From Sva-07 sp964592115 (GTDB taxonomy: Bacteria; Actinomycetota; Acidimicrobiia; Acidimicrobiales; Ilumatobacteraceae), in assembly GCA_964592115.1 (NCBI GenBank), contig CAZQCP010000006.1, forward strand, positions 1 to 60,359: DNA of 60,359 nucleotides. The letters run 5' to 3'. The position numbers and the translations under genes are program-made. Positions 41,937-51,224 of the stretch are shown here, piece after piece. Every line of letters begins with the position of its first letter. Positions within the stretch are counted from its first letter, which is position 1. A model generated the notes under the pieces. The model was given only the letters and a program-made list of their open reading frames with translations, made no database searches and was not told the DNA's origin.

Positions 41937-43469
41937 TCAGAGCTGGGCGAGGCAGTAGTCGGTGCCGTTGATGACACCGGCGCGGAAGGCGGCGATCTTC
42001 TCGAACGCACTGCCGATGACGTTCTCGTCGATGCTCGAATCGGCGAGCAGCAACACCGTCTGGATCGCCTCGTCGAGGTCGCCGGCCGACACCGTCGTCG
42101 TGCGGTCTTCGTGCCGCGGTTTGGGCATCACGAGAAAGCCGTCCTCCAGCAGTGGCGTGACCGACTTCACCCACCCGCCGGTGAGGCAGTCGTTCGCCAG
42201 CGCCCGTGCTTCGCCCGTGAGGTCGGACCCGAGCGACGACTGCACCGCCTCGCTCCAGGCGGTGGCCAGCAGGTACCCGACGGAGAAGTCGCCGAGCGAC
42301 CGGTACAGCTCGAACGCGACCGGCTCGACGATGTACACATCGGCTGTCGCCGCACAGAGCGCGACCCCGTCGCCGAGGTCGCCGCGCACGTCGGTGCACG
42401 CCACCTCGTGCGCGTCCTGGACGCCGACGAGGTTCGCCCCGGCGAATCCGGGCACGTCTGCGCCGCGCTCCTCGTTCCAGTACAAGTTGAGGTCCTTGGG
42501 AATGAAGTTGAGGAGCTCCTCGTCGCCGTAGCCGAACGGAGCGTTGCCGAAGTTCTCCTGGTCGGCGACCGTGTACTGGTTGGGCATCAGTGGCAGCGGG
42601 TCGTCGATCAATGTGACGCACCGATCGAGCCCTTCGGTGAACCCGACCTGGAACGCGCCGACGCGGTCGAACGCCGTGCCGTGGCCACCTGGCACGAACT
42701 GATCGAGCCCGACGGGGTCGCTGACCTTGGTCATCGCGATGAGGCCGGCTTGCACGTCGCCGTCGCTGAACCGCACGAGTGACGACTCGCCCGACGCCAC
42801 GCGCGCCGACCAGGCCCCGGCGAAGCAGTCGGCTTGTTGCTCGGTGGTGATCGTCGGCAAGCCGAGGTCGATCGCCCCGAACCGGAGTTGCACGGCGTGA
42901 CCGAACTCGTGGGCGAACACGGTGCCGATCGTGGCTGCGCCGTGGTCGCGAGCCAACCCGGTGAGCAGGCCGTCGTCGCCGTCGTCGTAGACGAAGAAGT
43001 CGCCGTCGCCGCAGTAGAACGCGACGTACTCCTGCACGTCGCGATAGGTCGTGCGCTCCGTGCCGCACCCGGGGATGTCGTCCGGACGGTCGGGGTAGGC
43101 GGCGTAGACGTCACCGCGCAACGGGTCGAACTCGTCGTGGTAGTGCACCGGGTACTGCTCGCTCCACCACTGTCCGAGGTCGGTGACGACGGCGAGGAGG
43201 AACTCGTCGTAGCCGCGCGGCGGCTTGTTCGGACCGAAGTCGATCGCCGTCGGGTCGGGGTCGCCGATCGGTTCGTTGATCGGCGCGGTCGTTTCAGGGT
43301 CCGATGGATCGACGGGATCTGACGGATCGGTGGGATCCGACGGATCGGTCGGCGTCGGCGGGGTCCGGATCTCGTCGGCGCGCGTGGACACCACGAGCTG
43401 TTCGGGCGCGCAGGCACCGAGCACGAGCGCGACCACAGCGGCCGCGGCGACGAGCCGGAAACCGGACAT
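41937..43469 (-). CDS. zinc metallopeptidase lipoprotein (YpfJ/neutral zinc metallopeptidase-like)
   Basis: A 510-residue lipoprotein (LVLGAC, Cys20) with an acidic Asp-Pro repeat linker (DPSDPTDPSDPVDPSDP) and a zincin domain. H187-E-F-G-H191 in FAHEFGHAVQ plus TTEQQADCFAGAW (third ligand Glu about 210) matches the neutral zinc metallopeptidase group. The C-terminal half (about 260-510) is family-specific and ends in SFEKIAAFRAG-like helices. The protein is presumably extracellular; the substrate is unknown. Convergent with the hydrolase gene. Confidence 0.85.
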   Translation of the reverse strand: MSGFRLVAAAAVVALVLGACAPEQLVVSTRADEIRTPPTPTDPSDPTDPSDPVDPSDPETTAPINEPIGDPDPTAIDFGPNKPPRGYDEFLLAVVTDLGQWWSEQYPVHYHDEFDPLRGDVYAAYPDRPDDIPGCGTERTTYRDVQEYVAFYCGDGDFFVYDDGDDGLLTGLARDHGAATIGTVFAHEFGHAVQLRFGAIDLGLPTITTEQQADCFAGAWSARVASGESSLVRFSDGDVQAGLIAMTKVSDPVGLDQFVPGGHGTAFDRVGAFQVGFTEGLDRCVTLIDDPLPLMPNQYTVADQENFGNAPFGYGDEELLNFIPKDLNLYWNEERGADVPGFAGANLVGVQDAHEVACTDVRGDLGDGVALCAATADVYIVEPVAFELYRSLGDFSVGYLLATAWSEAVQSSLGSDLTGEARALANDCLTGGWVKSVTPLLEDGFLVMPKPRHEDRTTTVSAGDLDEAIQTVLLLADSSIDENVIGSAFEKIAAFRAGVINGTDYCLAQL

Positions 43470-43604
43470 GGGCCCGATGCTAGGCAGCGGGTGCGCGCCG
43501 AGACCCGCGCGGGCACGCTCCTCACGAGGTTCTCACCCGCCCGGCAAGCGACCCGTCCGAGACGAGTCGGTGCGACGCGGGTCACGGCCCCCGAAGTGAG
43601 GCGG

Positions 43605-43644
43605 CCTGCCGGCGAGAAAACTTGCCTGCTGGCAAGAAACCTTG
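43605..43644 (+). promoter_or_regulatory. tandem 20-bp repeat upstream of the branched-chain amino acid operon
   Basis: Two adjacent 20-bp copies (CCTGCCGGCGAGAAAACTTG and CCTGCTGGCAAGAAACCTTG), 17 of 20 identical. The junction forms a palindrome CTTGCC-TGCT-GGCAAG (43621-43636). Located just before a candidate promoter, so a likely regulator site. Confidence 0.55.
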
Positions 43645-43654
43645 AGCTCGGTCA

Positions 43655-43683
43655 TTGTTGTGACCTTCGTCACCGGCTACGTT
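43655..43683 (+). promoter_or_regulatory. candidate sigma70-type promoter of the liv operon
   Basis: TTGTTG (43655-43660), 17-nt spacer, TACGTT (43678-43683). Weak matches to consensus, but well placed 40 bp before the first GTG and directly after the tandem repeat. Confidence 0.3.
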
Positions 43684-43722
43684 CCCCCGGGCGGACATTC
43701 GTACAGGGGGAGAGGAGTTCGA

Positions 43723-44484
43723 GTGGGGCTATTGGAGACGCGCGACGTCTCGGTGCGTTTTGGGGGCATCGTCGCCTTGAGCGAGCTGTCGTTCGACATC
43801 GATGCCGGCCAGATCTGCGGGCTGATCGGGCCCAACGGCGCCGGCAAGACGACGATGTTCAACGTCATCAGTCGCATCTACGACCCGACGAGCGGGTCGC
43901 TGACGTTCGACGGCAACGACCTGCTGTCCATGCAGGCGCACGAGATCTCCCGGGTCGGCGTGTTCCGGACGTTCCAGAACCTGGCGTTGTGGCCGCGGAT
44001 GACCGTGATCGACAACGTGATGGTCGGCGCCCACACGTCGAGCTCGCAGAACTTCGTCACGGCGATGTTCGACATCGGCCGGCGACGTGAGGAACGTCGG
44101 CTCACCGAGGAGGCGTACGCCATCCTCGATGACCTCGGACTCACCGCCGTGGCGTTTCGCCCGTGCGCCGGCTTGCCGTACGGCACGTTGAAGCGCATCG
44201 AGCTCGCCCGATGCCTGATGGGCAAGCCGAAGCTGCTGATGCTCGACGAACCCGCCACGGGTCTCACCCACTCCGAAGTCGACGAGCTGGCCGATGTGAT
44301 CACGGGTGTCAAGGAGCGCTATGACCTCACGATCCTGCTCGTCGAGCACCACATGGGGCTCGTCATGAGCATCTCCGAAAAGGTCGTCGTGCTCGACTTC
44401 GGACGCAAGATCGCCGAGGGCATCCCCTCCGAGGTCCAGCAGAACCCCGCGGTGATCGAGGCCTACCTGGGAGCGCCGGCATGA
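43723..44484 (+). CDS. livG: branched-chain amino acid-type ABC transporter ATP-binding protein LivG
   Basis: First ATPase of the importer. The 253 residues have Walker A GPNGAGKTTMFNV, a LALWPRMTVIDNVMVGAH block of the LivG group, a weak signature (LPYGTLKRIELAR), Walker B LLMLDEPATGL and the H-loop LLVEHHM. GTG start at 43723 preceded by AGAGGAG; upstream in-frame sequence is not conserved. First gene of livG-livF-livH-livM-binding protein. Confidence 0.94.
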   Translation: MGLLETRDVSVRFGGIVALSELSFDIDAGQICGLIGPNGAGKTTMFNVISRIYDPTSGSLTFDGNDLLSMQAHEISRVGVFRTFQNLALWPRMTVIDNVMVGAHTSSSQNFVTAMFDIGRRREERRLTEEAYAILDDLGLTAVAFRPCAGLPYGTLKRIELARCLMGKPKLLMLDEPATGLTHSEVDELADVITGVKERYDLTILLVEHHMGLVMSISEKVVVLDFGRKIAEGIPSEVQQNPAVIEAYLGAPA

Positions 44485-45194
44485 GCGAGCGACTGCTCGA
44501 CGTGAAGGACCTCCGCGGTGGGTACGGGCCGATCCAGATCCTCCACGGCCTCGACTTCCACGTCACCACCGGCGAGGTCGTGGTCATCCTCGGCGCCAAC
44601 GGCGCCGGCAAGACCACGACGCTGCGGGCGCTGTCGGGCATGATCGAGACCACCGGCAGCATCGAGCTCGCAGGCCACCAGATCCGCGGCGCCAAGCGTG
44701 CCGACATCGTGCGTCGCGGCGTCGCCCACGTGCCCCAAGGGCGCGGCACGTTGCCGGAGCTGTCGGTCGAGGACAACTTGCGCGTGGGCGCCTACACCCG
44801 CAAGGACGGCGAGGTCGCCGACGACATGGCCAAGTGGTTCGAGGTCTACCCGGTGCTCCACGAACGCCGCGACCAGCGGGCGGGCAGCCTGTCGGGCGGC
44901 GAGCAACAGATGCTCGCCGTGGCGAGGGCGCTGATGTCGCGGCCCGAGCTGCTGCTGCTCGACGAACCGTCGCTCGGGCTCGCCCCGATGATCGTGCAAG
45001 ACCTGTTCGCCCGCTTCGCCGAGATCAACCGGGAGACCGGCACGACGATGTTGATCGTCGAGCAGAACGCGCAGCTCGCGTTGGGCATCGCCAACCGGGG
45101 CTACGTCCTCGAGTCCGGCGAGATCAGCATCGAGGGTCCGGCCAACGAGCTGATCCACGACGACGCCATCCGCAAGGCATACCTGGGGGTCTGA
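44481..45194 (+). CDS. livF: branched-chain amino acid-type ABC transporter ATP-binding protein LivF
   Basis: Second ATPase; 237 residues as usual. Walker A GANGAGKTTTLRAL, the LivF-specific VPQGRGTLPELSVEDNL, signature LSGGEQQMLAVARAL, Walker B LLLLDEPSLGLAP and VEQNAQLAL. Its ATG overlaps the livG stop (ATGA), so translation is coupled. Confidence 0.95.
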   Translation: MSERLLDVKDLRGGYGPIQILHGLDFHVTTGEVVVILGANGAGKTTTLRALSGMIETTGSIELAGHQIRGAKRADIVRRGVAHVPQGRGTLPELSVEDNLRVGAYTRKDGEVADDMAKWFEVYPVLHERRDQRAGSLSGGEQQMLAVARALMSRPELLLLDEPSLGLAPMIVQDLFARFAEINRETGTTMLIVEQNAQLALGIANRGYVLESGEISIEGPANELIHDDAIRKAYLGV

Positions 45195-45195
45195 C

Positions 45196-46089
45196 ATGGA
45201 ACTGTTGCTCGCCCGCATCTTCGACGGATTCTCCATCGGCGCCACCTACGGCCTCATCGCCCTCGCGCTGGTGATGATCTACAAGGCCACGACGCTGATC
45301 AACTTCGCGCAAGGCGAGATGGCGATGCTCGGGACATTCGTCGTCCTCGTGTTGTCCACCGAGCGCGGCGTGCCGATCTGGATCGCCGTCGTGATCGGCA
45401 TGGTCATCAGTGCGCTCGCCGGCGCGGCGATCGAACGGACCCTCATCCGGCCGTTCGACCCATCGGACCACCTACCACTCGTGATCATCACGCTCGGCCT
45501 GTTCCTCGTGTTCGGTGCCCTCGCCGGCATCGTGTGGCGCTTCGATCCGCGGGCGTTCCCGCGCATGTTCCCGGCAGGAAATGCCCTGTCGTTCGGCGTC
45601 GCGACGCTCACGTGGTACACGGTCTTCGTCACGATCACCGTGTTCGTCGTCGTCGGGTTGCTCACGTTGCTGCTCAACAAGACGAAGATCGGCCTCGCGT
45701 TCCGCGCTGTGTCGTCGAACCTCGAATCGAGTGAGCTGTCGGGCATCCGCGTCGGACCCACCTTGCAGTTCGGCTGGGCGCTCGCGGCCGCGGTCGGCAC
45801 GCTCGCCGCGTCGATCTACGTCGCCGATCCGATCCGCCAACTCGAACCGTCGGTGATGGCGCGGGTGTTGATCTTCTCGGCCGCCGCGGCCGCGCTCGGC
45901 GGGCTCGACAGCTTGTGGGGGGCGATCATCGGCGGCATCGCCATCGGCTTGGTGCAGAGCATCGTCGTGCAGTACGTGCCGTTCCTGCCCAACGAGCTCA
46001 GCCTCGCGGCCGCGGTGGCGGTGCTGGTGCTGGTGCTGCTCTTCCGACCGTCCGGCCTGTTCGGCACGCCACAAGTGGAACGCGTGTAG
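45196..46089 (+). CDS. livH: branched-chain amino acid-type ABC transporter permease LivH
   Basis: Membrane subunit of 297 residues with about eight helices. Signatures: GLIALALVMIYKATTLINFAQGEMAMLG near the start in pieces (TLINFAQGE), GLAFRAVSSNLESSELSGI, and GGLDSLWGAIIGGIAIGLVQ. It begins one base after the livF stop. Confidence 0.94.
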   Translation: MELLLARIFDGFSIGATYGLIALALVMIYKATTLINFAQGEMAMLGTFVVLVLSTERGVPIWIAVVIGMVISALAGAAIERTLIRPFDPSDHLPLVIITLGLFLVFGALAGIVWRFDPRAFPRMFPAGNALSFGVATLTWYTVFVTITVFVVVGLLTLLLNKTKIGLAFRAVSSNLESSELSGIRVGPTLQFGWALAAAVGTLAASIYVADPIRQLEPSVMARVLIFSAAAAALGGLDSLWGAIIGGIAIGLVQSIVVQYVPFLPNELSLAAAVAVLVLVLLFRPSGLFGTPQVERV

Positions 46090-46098
46090 GGGGACGTC

Positions 46099-47436
46099 AT
46101 GGCTCGCTTCAACCTCGTCACCGCCACACCCCAGTACCGCACCTACAAGATCGCGGCCTGGGTCATCTGGATCGCCGTCCTCGTGATCTTCGCCTTCGCC
46201 GTGGCCGACACGGCCCAGGTCACGATCCTCGACAACAACTACAACGTCGGCCTGCCACGCATCAACAAGGCGATCTCGTTCATGATCGCCATCCTCGGCT
46301 TGCAGGTCGTCGTCGGGTACACCGGCCAACTCGCCCTCGGGCAGAGCTTCTTCTTCGGTACGGGCGCCTACCTCGCGGCGTACCTCGTGCAGGATCACCA
46401 CTGGCCGTGGGCGGCGACGCTGCTGGCGGTCGTGCCGTTCTGCTTCGTGATCGGCGTGTTGCTCGGCCTGCCCGCGCTGCGCATCAAGGGCCTGTACCTG
46501 GCGCTCGTGACGCTCGGCATGGCGGCGGTGTTCCCCGCCATCGTGCAGCTCGATGTGCTCGACGACTACACCGACGGCGCGGCGGGAAAGACCGTGAGCA
46601 GCAAGCTGGTGCCGCCGACCTGGCTGCCGCTCAACGGCATTGCCGGGTTCCTCCAGGACCTGCCGCTCGTCGGCCAGTACTTCGGCGACGGCGACCTGTC
46701 GAGCCGCGAGCTCGAGCGGCTGTGGAAGTACCTCTTGTTCGTCGCGTTGACGATGATCTGCATCTGGCTGGTGTCGAACCTGATCAAGAGCCGACCCGGT
46801 CGAGCGATGCGGTCGATCCGTGACAACGAGACCAGCGCCGCGGTGTCGGGCGTCAACCTGTCGTGGACGAAGACGGTCTCGTTCGGTGTCGCCTCGGCGC
46901 TCGGCGGCATCGGCGGCATCGTCTACGTCGCCGAGCTCGGCATCGCATCGCCGGGCGACTTCACCCAACTGCTCGCCATCTTGTTCATCGTCGGCCTCGT
47001 CGTCGGCGGGGTCGGCACGCTGCCCGGCGCGGTCGTCGGTGGCCTCGCGATCACGTTCATCCCCGACTGGGCTTCGTCGACCACGAACGTCCCCGGTGTC
47101 CCGGACCGATGGTTGCAGGGCCCCACCGGCACGTTGCTGCTCGGCGTGTTGTTGATCGTGTTGACGTTCTTCCTGCCCGGCGGCATCGTCCACGCCGCAC
47201 GCCAGCTCAAGGCGAGGTTCGTGCGCGTCGTGCCGGCACCACCCGCCGGGTACGGGGTACCCGACCCTGCCGCGCTCACCGACGCAGATGCCGCAGCGGA
47301 CGTCGACCCCGGCTCACGTGCCGGCGGGGCCGCGGCGCCCTCCAACTCCTTTGCCGCCGAGTCGACCGCCGAGGCGGACTCGGCCGCGGAACCCAGATCT
47401 CCGGAGGCCACCACCGGCCTGCGGGGCGACAGCTGA
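46099..47436 (+). CDS. livM: branched-chain amino acid-type ABC transporter permease LivM
   Basis: Second membrane subunit, 445 residues, with about ten helices and the family blocks GYTGQLALGQSFFFGTGAYL, GLPALRIKGLYLALVTLG, MRSIRDNETSAAVSGVNL and GGVGTLPGAVVGG. The last 75 residues are a cytoplasmic Ala/Asp/Ser tail (ADVDPGSRAGGAAAPSNS) not found in standard LivM. GGGGGA precedes the ATG. Confidence 0.93.
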   Translation: MARFNLVTATPQYRTYKIAAWVIWIAVLVIFAFAVADTAQVTILDNNYNVGLPRINKAISFMIAILGLQVVVGYTGQLALGQSFFFGTGAYLAAYLVQDHHWPWAATLLAVVPFCFVIGVLLGLPALRIKGLYLALVTLGMAAVFPAIVQLDVLDDYTDGAAGKTVSSKLVPPTWLPLNGIAGFLQDLPLVGQYFGDGDLSSRELERLWKYLLFVALTMICIWLVSNLIKSRPGRAMRSIRDNETSAAVSGVNLSWTKTVSFGVASALGGIGGIVYVAELGIASPGDFTQLLAILFIVGLVVGGVGTLPGAVVGGLAITFIPDWASSTTNVPGVPDRWLQGPTGTLLLGVLLIVLTFFLPGGIVHAARQLKARFVRVVPAPPAGYGVPDPAALTDADAAADVDPGSRAGGAAAPSNSFAAESTAEADSAAEPRSPEATTGLRGDS

Positions 47437-47482
47437 ACAACAACCAGCAAACCACACCAGCAACACCTGAAAGAGGGGGACC

Positions 47483-48964
47483 ATGACAACCTCACGATGG
47501 AGGCGCACCGCCAGTGCGCTCCTGGTCACCGGACTCGTGCTCGCCGCCTGCGGCAGCGACGACGACGGCGGCAGCGACGACGGCACCAGTGCGCCGGTCG
47601 AGACCGATGCGCCCGACGACAGCGACGCGCCGGCCGACACGGACGCCAGTGACACGACCGATGCCGACGAGCCGGACACGACCGACGCCGACGAGCCAGG
47701 AGGAGACGCACTCGCGCTCGAAGGCGACGTCGAAGTCGCCGCCGGCACCGTCTTGCACCTCGGTGACTGCCCGAGCGACTGGGATCCGTTCCAGGGCGTC
47801 GACGGTGACGAGATCCGCATCGGCGAGACCCTGCCGCAGTCGGGGCCGGTCGCCGGCTTCGGGCCGATCGGCGAAGGCATGCGGATGTACTTCGACTACG
47901 TCAACGACACCGATCCGATCGAAGGCAAGAACCTCGTCCTCGTGACGAAGGACGACGCCTACGAGGCGGGTCGCGGGGTCGCCAACGTGGAAGAGATGCT
48001 CGACACCGAGGACATCTTCGCATTCGCGCACATCATCGGCACGCCGATCAACGCGGCTGTTCGTCCGCTCACCCACGAGGCCTGCGTCCCGCAGATCTTC
48101 AACAGCTCGGGCTTCCCCGACTGGGGTGATCCGGCCAACTGGCCGTGGACGACGGGCAACATCTTGGACTACAGCACCGAGACGAAGATGTGGTGCGCGG
48201 CGATCGTCGACGAGTACGGCTCGGGCGCCACGGTGGCCGCGCTGTACACGAACAACGACTTCGGCAAGACGTACCAGCGCACGCTCAACGAGTGCGACGT
48301 CGACATCGTGTCCGAGCAGCTCCACGATCCTGCGGCGGCCGACATCACGAACGAGATGACGACCCTCGTGGCCACCGGAGCTGACGTGTTCATCGCCGGT
48401 GTCACCGCGTCGTTCTGCCCGCAGTCGCTGGCCACGGTGGCGGCGTCGGAGTGGCGGCCGGAGTTCTACATGTCGTACACCTGCAACAACCTGTCGAGCT
48501 TCATCGAACCGGTCCACGACCAGGCGGCGGCACTCGCCGCGGCCGGCGTGCCCGTGCAGATGACGATCTCGAACAAGGTCTGCGGTGACCCGCAGTGGGA
48601 CGACGACGAGGCGACGCTGCTCACGATCAAGGTTCTCGACGAGTACGGCGGCGTCACGTGCGCCGACGGTTCGTACTCGACCGGAATCTTGTTCGGTCAG
48701 CTCGTCGAGAGCGTGCTGCGCGACGCCGCAGCGCGGCCAGGTGGGCTCAACCGGGTCAACCTGATGGCCGCGATGTGGAATGCCGACTTCACCAACGGCA
48801 ACGCGCTCGGCGGCCAGTTCCGCACCGACGGGATCAACGACGCCTACTTCATCGAGGCGGCGCAGATCCAGGCGATCGTCGAGAACGACGCCGGCGAGCT
48901 CACGTTCGAGGCGGTCGGTGAGCTGATCGACATCGAAGGTGAGGGCGGTTCGTTCGGCGGCTGA
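47483..48964 (+). CDS. branched-chain amino acid-type ABC transporter substrate-binding lipoprotein
   Basis: Solute receptor of the importer, last in the operon. 493 residues: lipobox VLAAC (Cys23), acidic Asp/Thr/Ser linker with a DTTDADEP repeat, then a periplasmic-binding type I fold (IRIGETLPQSGPVAGFGPIG, GKNLVLVTKDDAYEAGR, ATVAALYTNNDFGKTYQ). It is closer to the urea/amide and amino-acid group than to sugars, and the ligand is not clear. GAGGGGGACC precedes the ATG. Confidence 0.92.
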   Translation: MTTSRWRRTASALLVTGLVLAACGSDDDGGSDDGTSAPVETDAPDDSDAPADTDASDTTDADEPDTTDADEPGGDALALEGDVEVAAGTVLHLGDCPSDWDPFQGVDGDEIRIGETLPQSGPVAGFGPIGEGMRMYFDYVNDTDPIEGKNLVLVTKDDAYEAGRGVANVEEMLDTEDIFAFAHIIGTPINAAVRPLTHEACVPQIFNSSGFPDWGDPANWPWTTGNILDYSTETKMWCAAIVDEYGSGATVAALYTNNDFGKTYQRTLNECDVDIVSEQLHDPAAADITNEMTTLVATGADVFIAGVTASFCPQSLATVAASEWRPEFYMSYTCNNLSSFIEPVHDQAAALAAAGVPVQMTISNKVCGDPQWDDDEATLLTIKVLDEYGGVTCADGSYSTGILFGQLVESVLRDAAARPGGLNRVNLMAAMWNADFTNGNALGGQFRTDGINDAYFIEAAQIQAIVENDAGELTFEAVGELIDIEGEGGSFGG

Positions 48965-49003
48965 GCCGAACCACACGTCATTTCCGACGAGTCACACGAA
49001 CGG

Positions 49004-49045
49004 CGGGGGTGCCGTCCGGAGCCTGAGCTCTGGGCGGCACCCCCG
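49004..49045. terminator. terminator hairpin after the liv operon
   Basis: CGGGGGTGCCGTCCGGAGC pairs with GCTCTGGGCGGCACCCCCG across a 4-nt loop with only a few mismatches, between the liv binding-protein stop and the convergent lipoprotein gene. Confidence 0.85.
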
Positions 49046-49103
49046 TCGTCGTTCACGCCCGCGGCGACACGCCGGCCCGCGGCATCGATCGCGTTCGTCG
49101 GCG

Positions 49104-49667
49104 TCAGTCGCCGAACTCGAAGCACTCCATCATCGTGGCGACCAGGTCGGCGGGCGGCGATCCGCCCTCGGAGGCGGTCAGGGCCTCGGCGATGTCGATG
49201 CCGTTCAGCTTCTCGCGCACACAGTCCTCGTCGAAGGCCTGACCGCTCTGACCCATGCCCTGGATGAACAGATCGGCGAGGGCGTCGTCGTCGGCGCACT
49301 GGATGAGCTCCATCGAGAGTGCGTTGCCCGCCGCGCTGATCTGGCCGTCGTTGCCGGCGGCGATCGCTGCAGCGTCGTCGTCGGACAGCTTCGCGGCCAC
49401 CTGATTCACGCAGGCCGGGTCGAGCGCGACGCCGCCCTTGGCCGCCTCCTCGATCGTGCGCTGCGCCGCTTCCGCCTGGAGCCCACCGGCGGCGCCTTCG
49501 GTCGCGGCGTCGTCTGCGTCGTCTGCGTCGTCTGCGTCCTCGATGGCTGCCTCGTCCGCGGTGACGACGTCGTCGGAATTGGTGTCGCCGCTGTCGTCGT
49601 CGCTGCCGCAGGCGGTCAGTGCGAGCAGACCGCTGGCGATCACGAGCACGAGTCGGTTCTTGTACAT
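49104..49667 (-). CDS. secreted lipoprotein of unknown function
   Basis: A 187-residue lipoprotein (LALTAC, Cys20) with an acidic linker containing a DADDADDADDA repeat, then a domain of about 120 residues with conserved-looking cysteines (DPACVNQVAAKLSDDDAA, IQCADDDALADLF, DEDCVREKLNGI, MECFEFGD). Pairs of Cys suggest disulfides. No family recognised with confidence. AAGGAAC precedes the ATG at 49667. Confidence 0.75.
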   Translation of the reverse strand: MYKNRLVLVIASGLLALTACGSDDDSGDTNSDDVVTADEAAIEDADDADDADDAATEGAAGGLQAEAAQRTIEEAAKGGVALDPACVNQVAAKLSDDDAAAIAAGNDGQISAAGNALSMELIQCADDDALADLFIQGMGQSGQAFDEDCVREKLNGIDIAEALTASEGGSPPADLVATMMECFEFGD

Positions 49668-49792
49668 GTCGGAGTTCCTTCGTGTGGAGGGGGTCGGGGA
49701 TCGCATGGTCACGGCGGGCGCGACGAGCGCGTGCCGAACAGTCCGCCAGGAAGCGGACAGGCTACGCGGTCGACGGCTCGACTTCGCGCGCG

Positions 49793-50107
49793 TCAGTCCG
49801 CGGTGGGGTAGCGCGACACGTTGACCTGGTAGTCGCTGCGACCCGTGATCTCGATCGCGAACTCCCACGTGTCGCCGGTGCTGTCGGTGGCCGTGCAGGT
49901 GAACGTGGTCCCCACGTCGCTCGAACCGGGGGATGCGCACGTCGCCCGGGTGAACGTGGTGTCGTCGTCGGGGAACAACGCGGCGCGCAACGTCTCGTTC
50001 TCGACGATGTACTCCTCGGCGTCGTCGACGAAGTCGGCGCTGCTCGTGAAGCAGCCGGTCAAGACGGTGGCCGCGGCCAGTCCCGAAGCGATGGCACCGA
50101 AGCGCAT
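49793..50107 (-). CDS. DUF4333-like small lipoprotein
   Basis: A 104-residue lipoprotein (TVLTGC, Cys19). The mature part resembles the DUF4333 domain common in actinobacterial lipoproteins: ATCASPGSSDVGTTFTCTA, with two Cys flanking the central beta strand, and a final YQVNVSRYP strand. Function unknown. It starts 9 nt after the stop of the RarD-like gene on the same strand, so they may be cotranscribed. Confidence 0.75.
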   Translation of the reverse strand: MRFGAIASGLAAATVLTGCFTSSADFVDDAEEYIVENETLRAALFPDDDTTFTRATCASPGSSDVGTTFTCTATDSTGDTWEFAIEITGRSDYQVNVSRYPTAD

Positions 50108-50116
50108 CTCGTGAAG

Positions 50117-51103
50117 CTACCCAGGCTGTCGCGCGTCGCGCGGGCGATCTCGGTCGCCGTGGTCCCGCTGTGCGGGAAGATCCTGACCGAGATCGGCAGC
50201 GACGGTCGCCGGCGGCACCGGACGTCTCGAGGAGAGGCCGTCGACGGTGACGATGATCAACGCCAGCCACACGAACGCGAATCCGACGAGCCGCTCCGGG
50301 GGCATCGGTTCGTCGTAGATCAACCAGCCGAGGCCGAAGTTGATCACCGGGACCAGGAGGTTGAGCGGGCCGAGCAGGGTGAACGGCACGGTTTGGGCGG
50401 CCCGGGCGAAGAGCATCAGCGGGACCGCGGTGGCGACCCCGGTGCCGAGCACGAGCAGCCACTCGCGGAGGTCGGCCGTGTGGACGACGCTGTCCGCGTT
50501 CCCCGACAGCACGACCACGGCGATCGCCGCCGGCACGACGAGCACGAACGTTTCGCCGGCGAGGCTGTCGACGGCGCCGAGTTGGATGCCCCGCTTGGTG
50601 AGCCCGTAGAGGCTCCACGAGGCGGCGATCGACAGTGCGATCCACGGCACCTGCCCCGACGAGACCGTGAGGATCACCACCGCGATCGCCGCGCAGGCGA
50701 ACGCCCACCGTTGGCCGACCGTGGCGCGCTCGCCGAGCAGGAACACGCCCATCGACATCGTGAGCAGCGGTGCGATGAAGTACCCCAACGCCGTTTCGAC
50801 CACCCGGTCGTTGGCGACCGCCCACACGTAGCACGTCCAGTTGACGGTCAAGAGCAGCGAGGCGACGACGAGCTTGGCGACCGTGACGCGGTCGCGGGCA
50901 GCGCGTCGGAGCGTCGGCCACGATCGACGGGCGGTGACGATGACCGCCATCACCGCCGCCGCGCACAGCATCCGCCAGGCGATCAGTTCGAACGCATCGA
51001 AGTCGGCGAGCTGCTTCCAGTAGATGGTGAGCGAGCCCCACAACAGGTACGCGGCGATTCCTGTGCGCACTCCGCGGGCGATCTCGTTGTCGGGCATCTC
51101 CAT
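50117..51103 (-). CDS. rarD: EamA/RarD-family transporter
   Basis: Ten-helix drug/metabolite-type permease, 328 residues. The RarD-like start GIAAYLLWGSLTIYWKQL and the typical NWTCYVWAVANDRVVETALGYFI and PLNLLVPVINFGLGWLIYDE blocks are present. Related to RarD (chloramphenicol-sensitivity family) by similarity; the transported compound is unknown. The basic C-terminal tail (DHGDRDRPRDARQPG) is unusual. Start at ATG 51103, with another ATG two codons on. Confidence 0.88.
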   Translation of the reverse strand: MEMPDNEIARGVRTGIAAYLLWGSLTIYWKQLADFDAFELIAWRMLCAAAVMAVIVTARRSWPTLRRAARDRVTVAKLVVASLLLTVNWTCYVWAVANDRVVETALGYFIAPLLTMSMGVFLLGERATVGQRWAFACAAIAVVILTVSSGQVPWIALSIAASWSLYGLTKRGIQLGAVDSLAGETFVLVVPAAIAVVVLSGNADSVVHTADLREWLLVLGTGVATAVPLMLFARAAQTVPFTLLGPLNLLVPVINFGLGWLIYDEPMPPERLVGFAFVWLALIIVTVDGLSSRRPVPPATVAADLGQDLPAQRDHGDRDRPRDARQPG

Positions 51104-51224
51104 CGAGGCTACGACCGCCAGCGGCGTGCGCTCCGGTGTGTTCCGCGCCGACAGGTGGCCCGTGGGGGCGGTGCAATCGGAGCACCCGGCAAGGCGAGTC
51201 GCGCGGTCGGCGTAGCGTGGGGCC

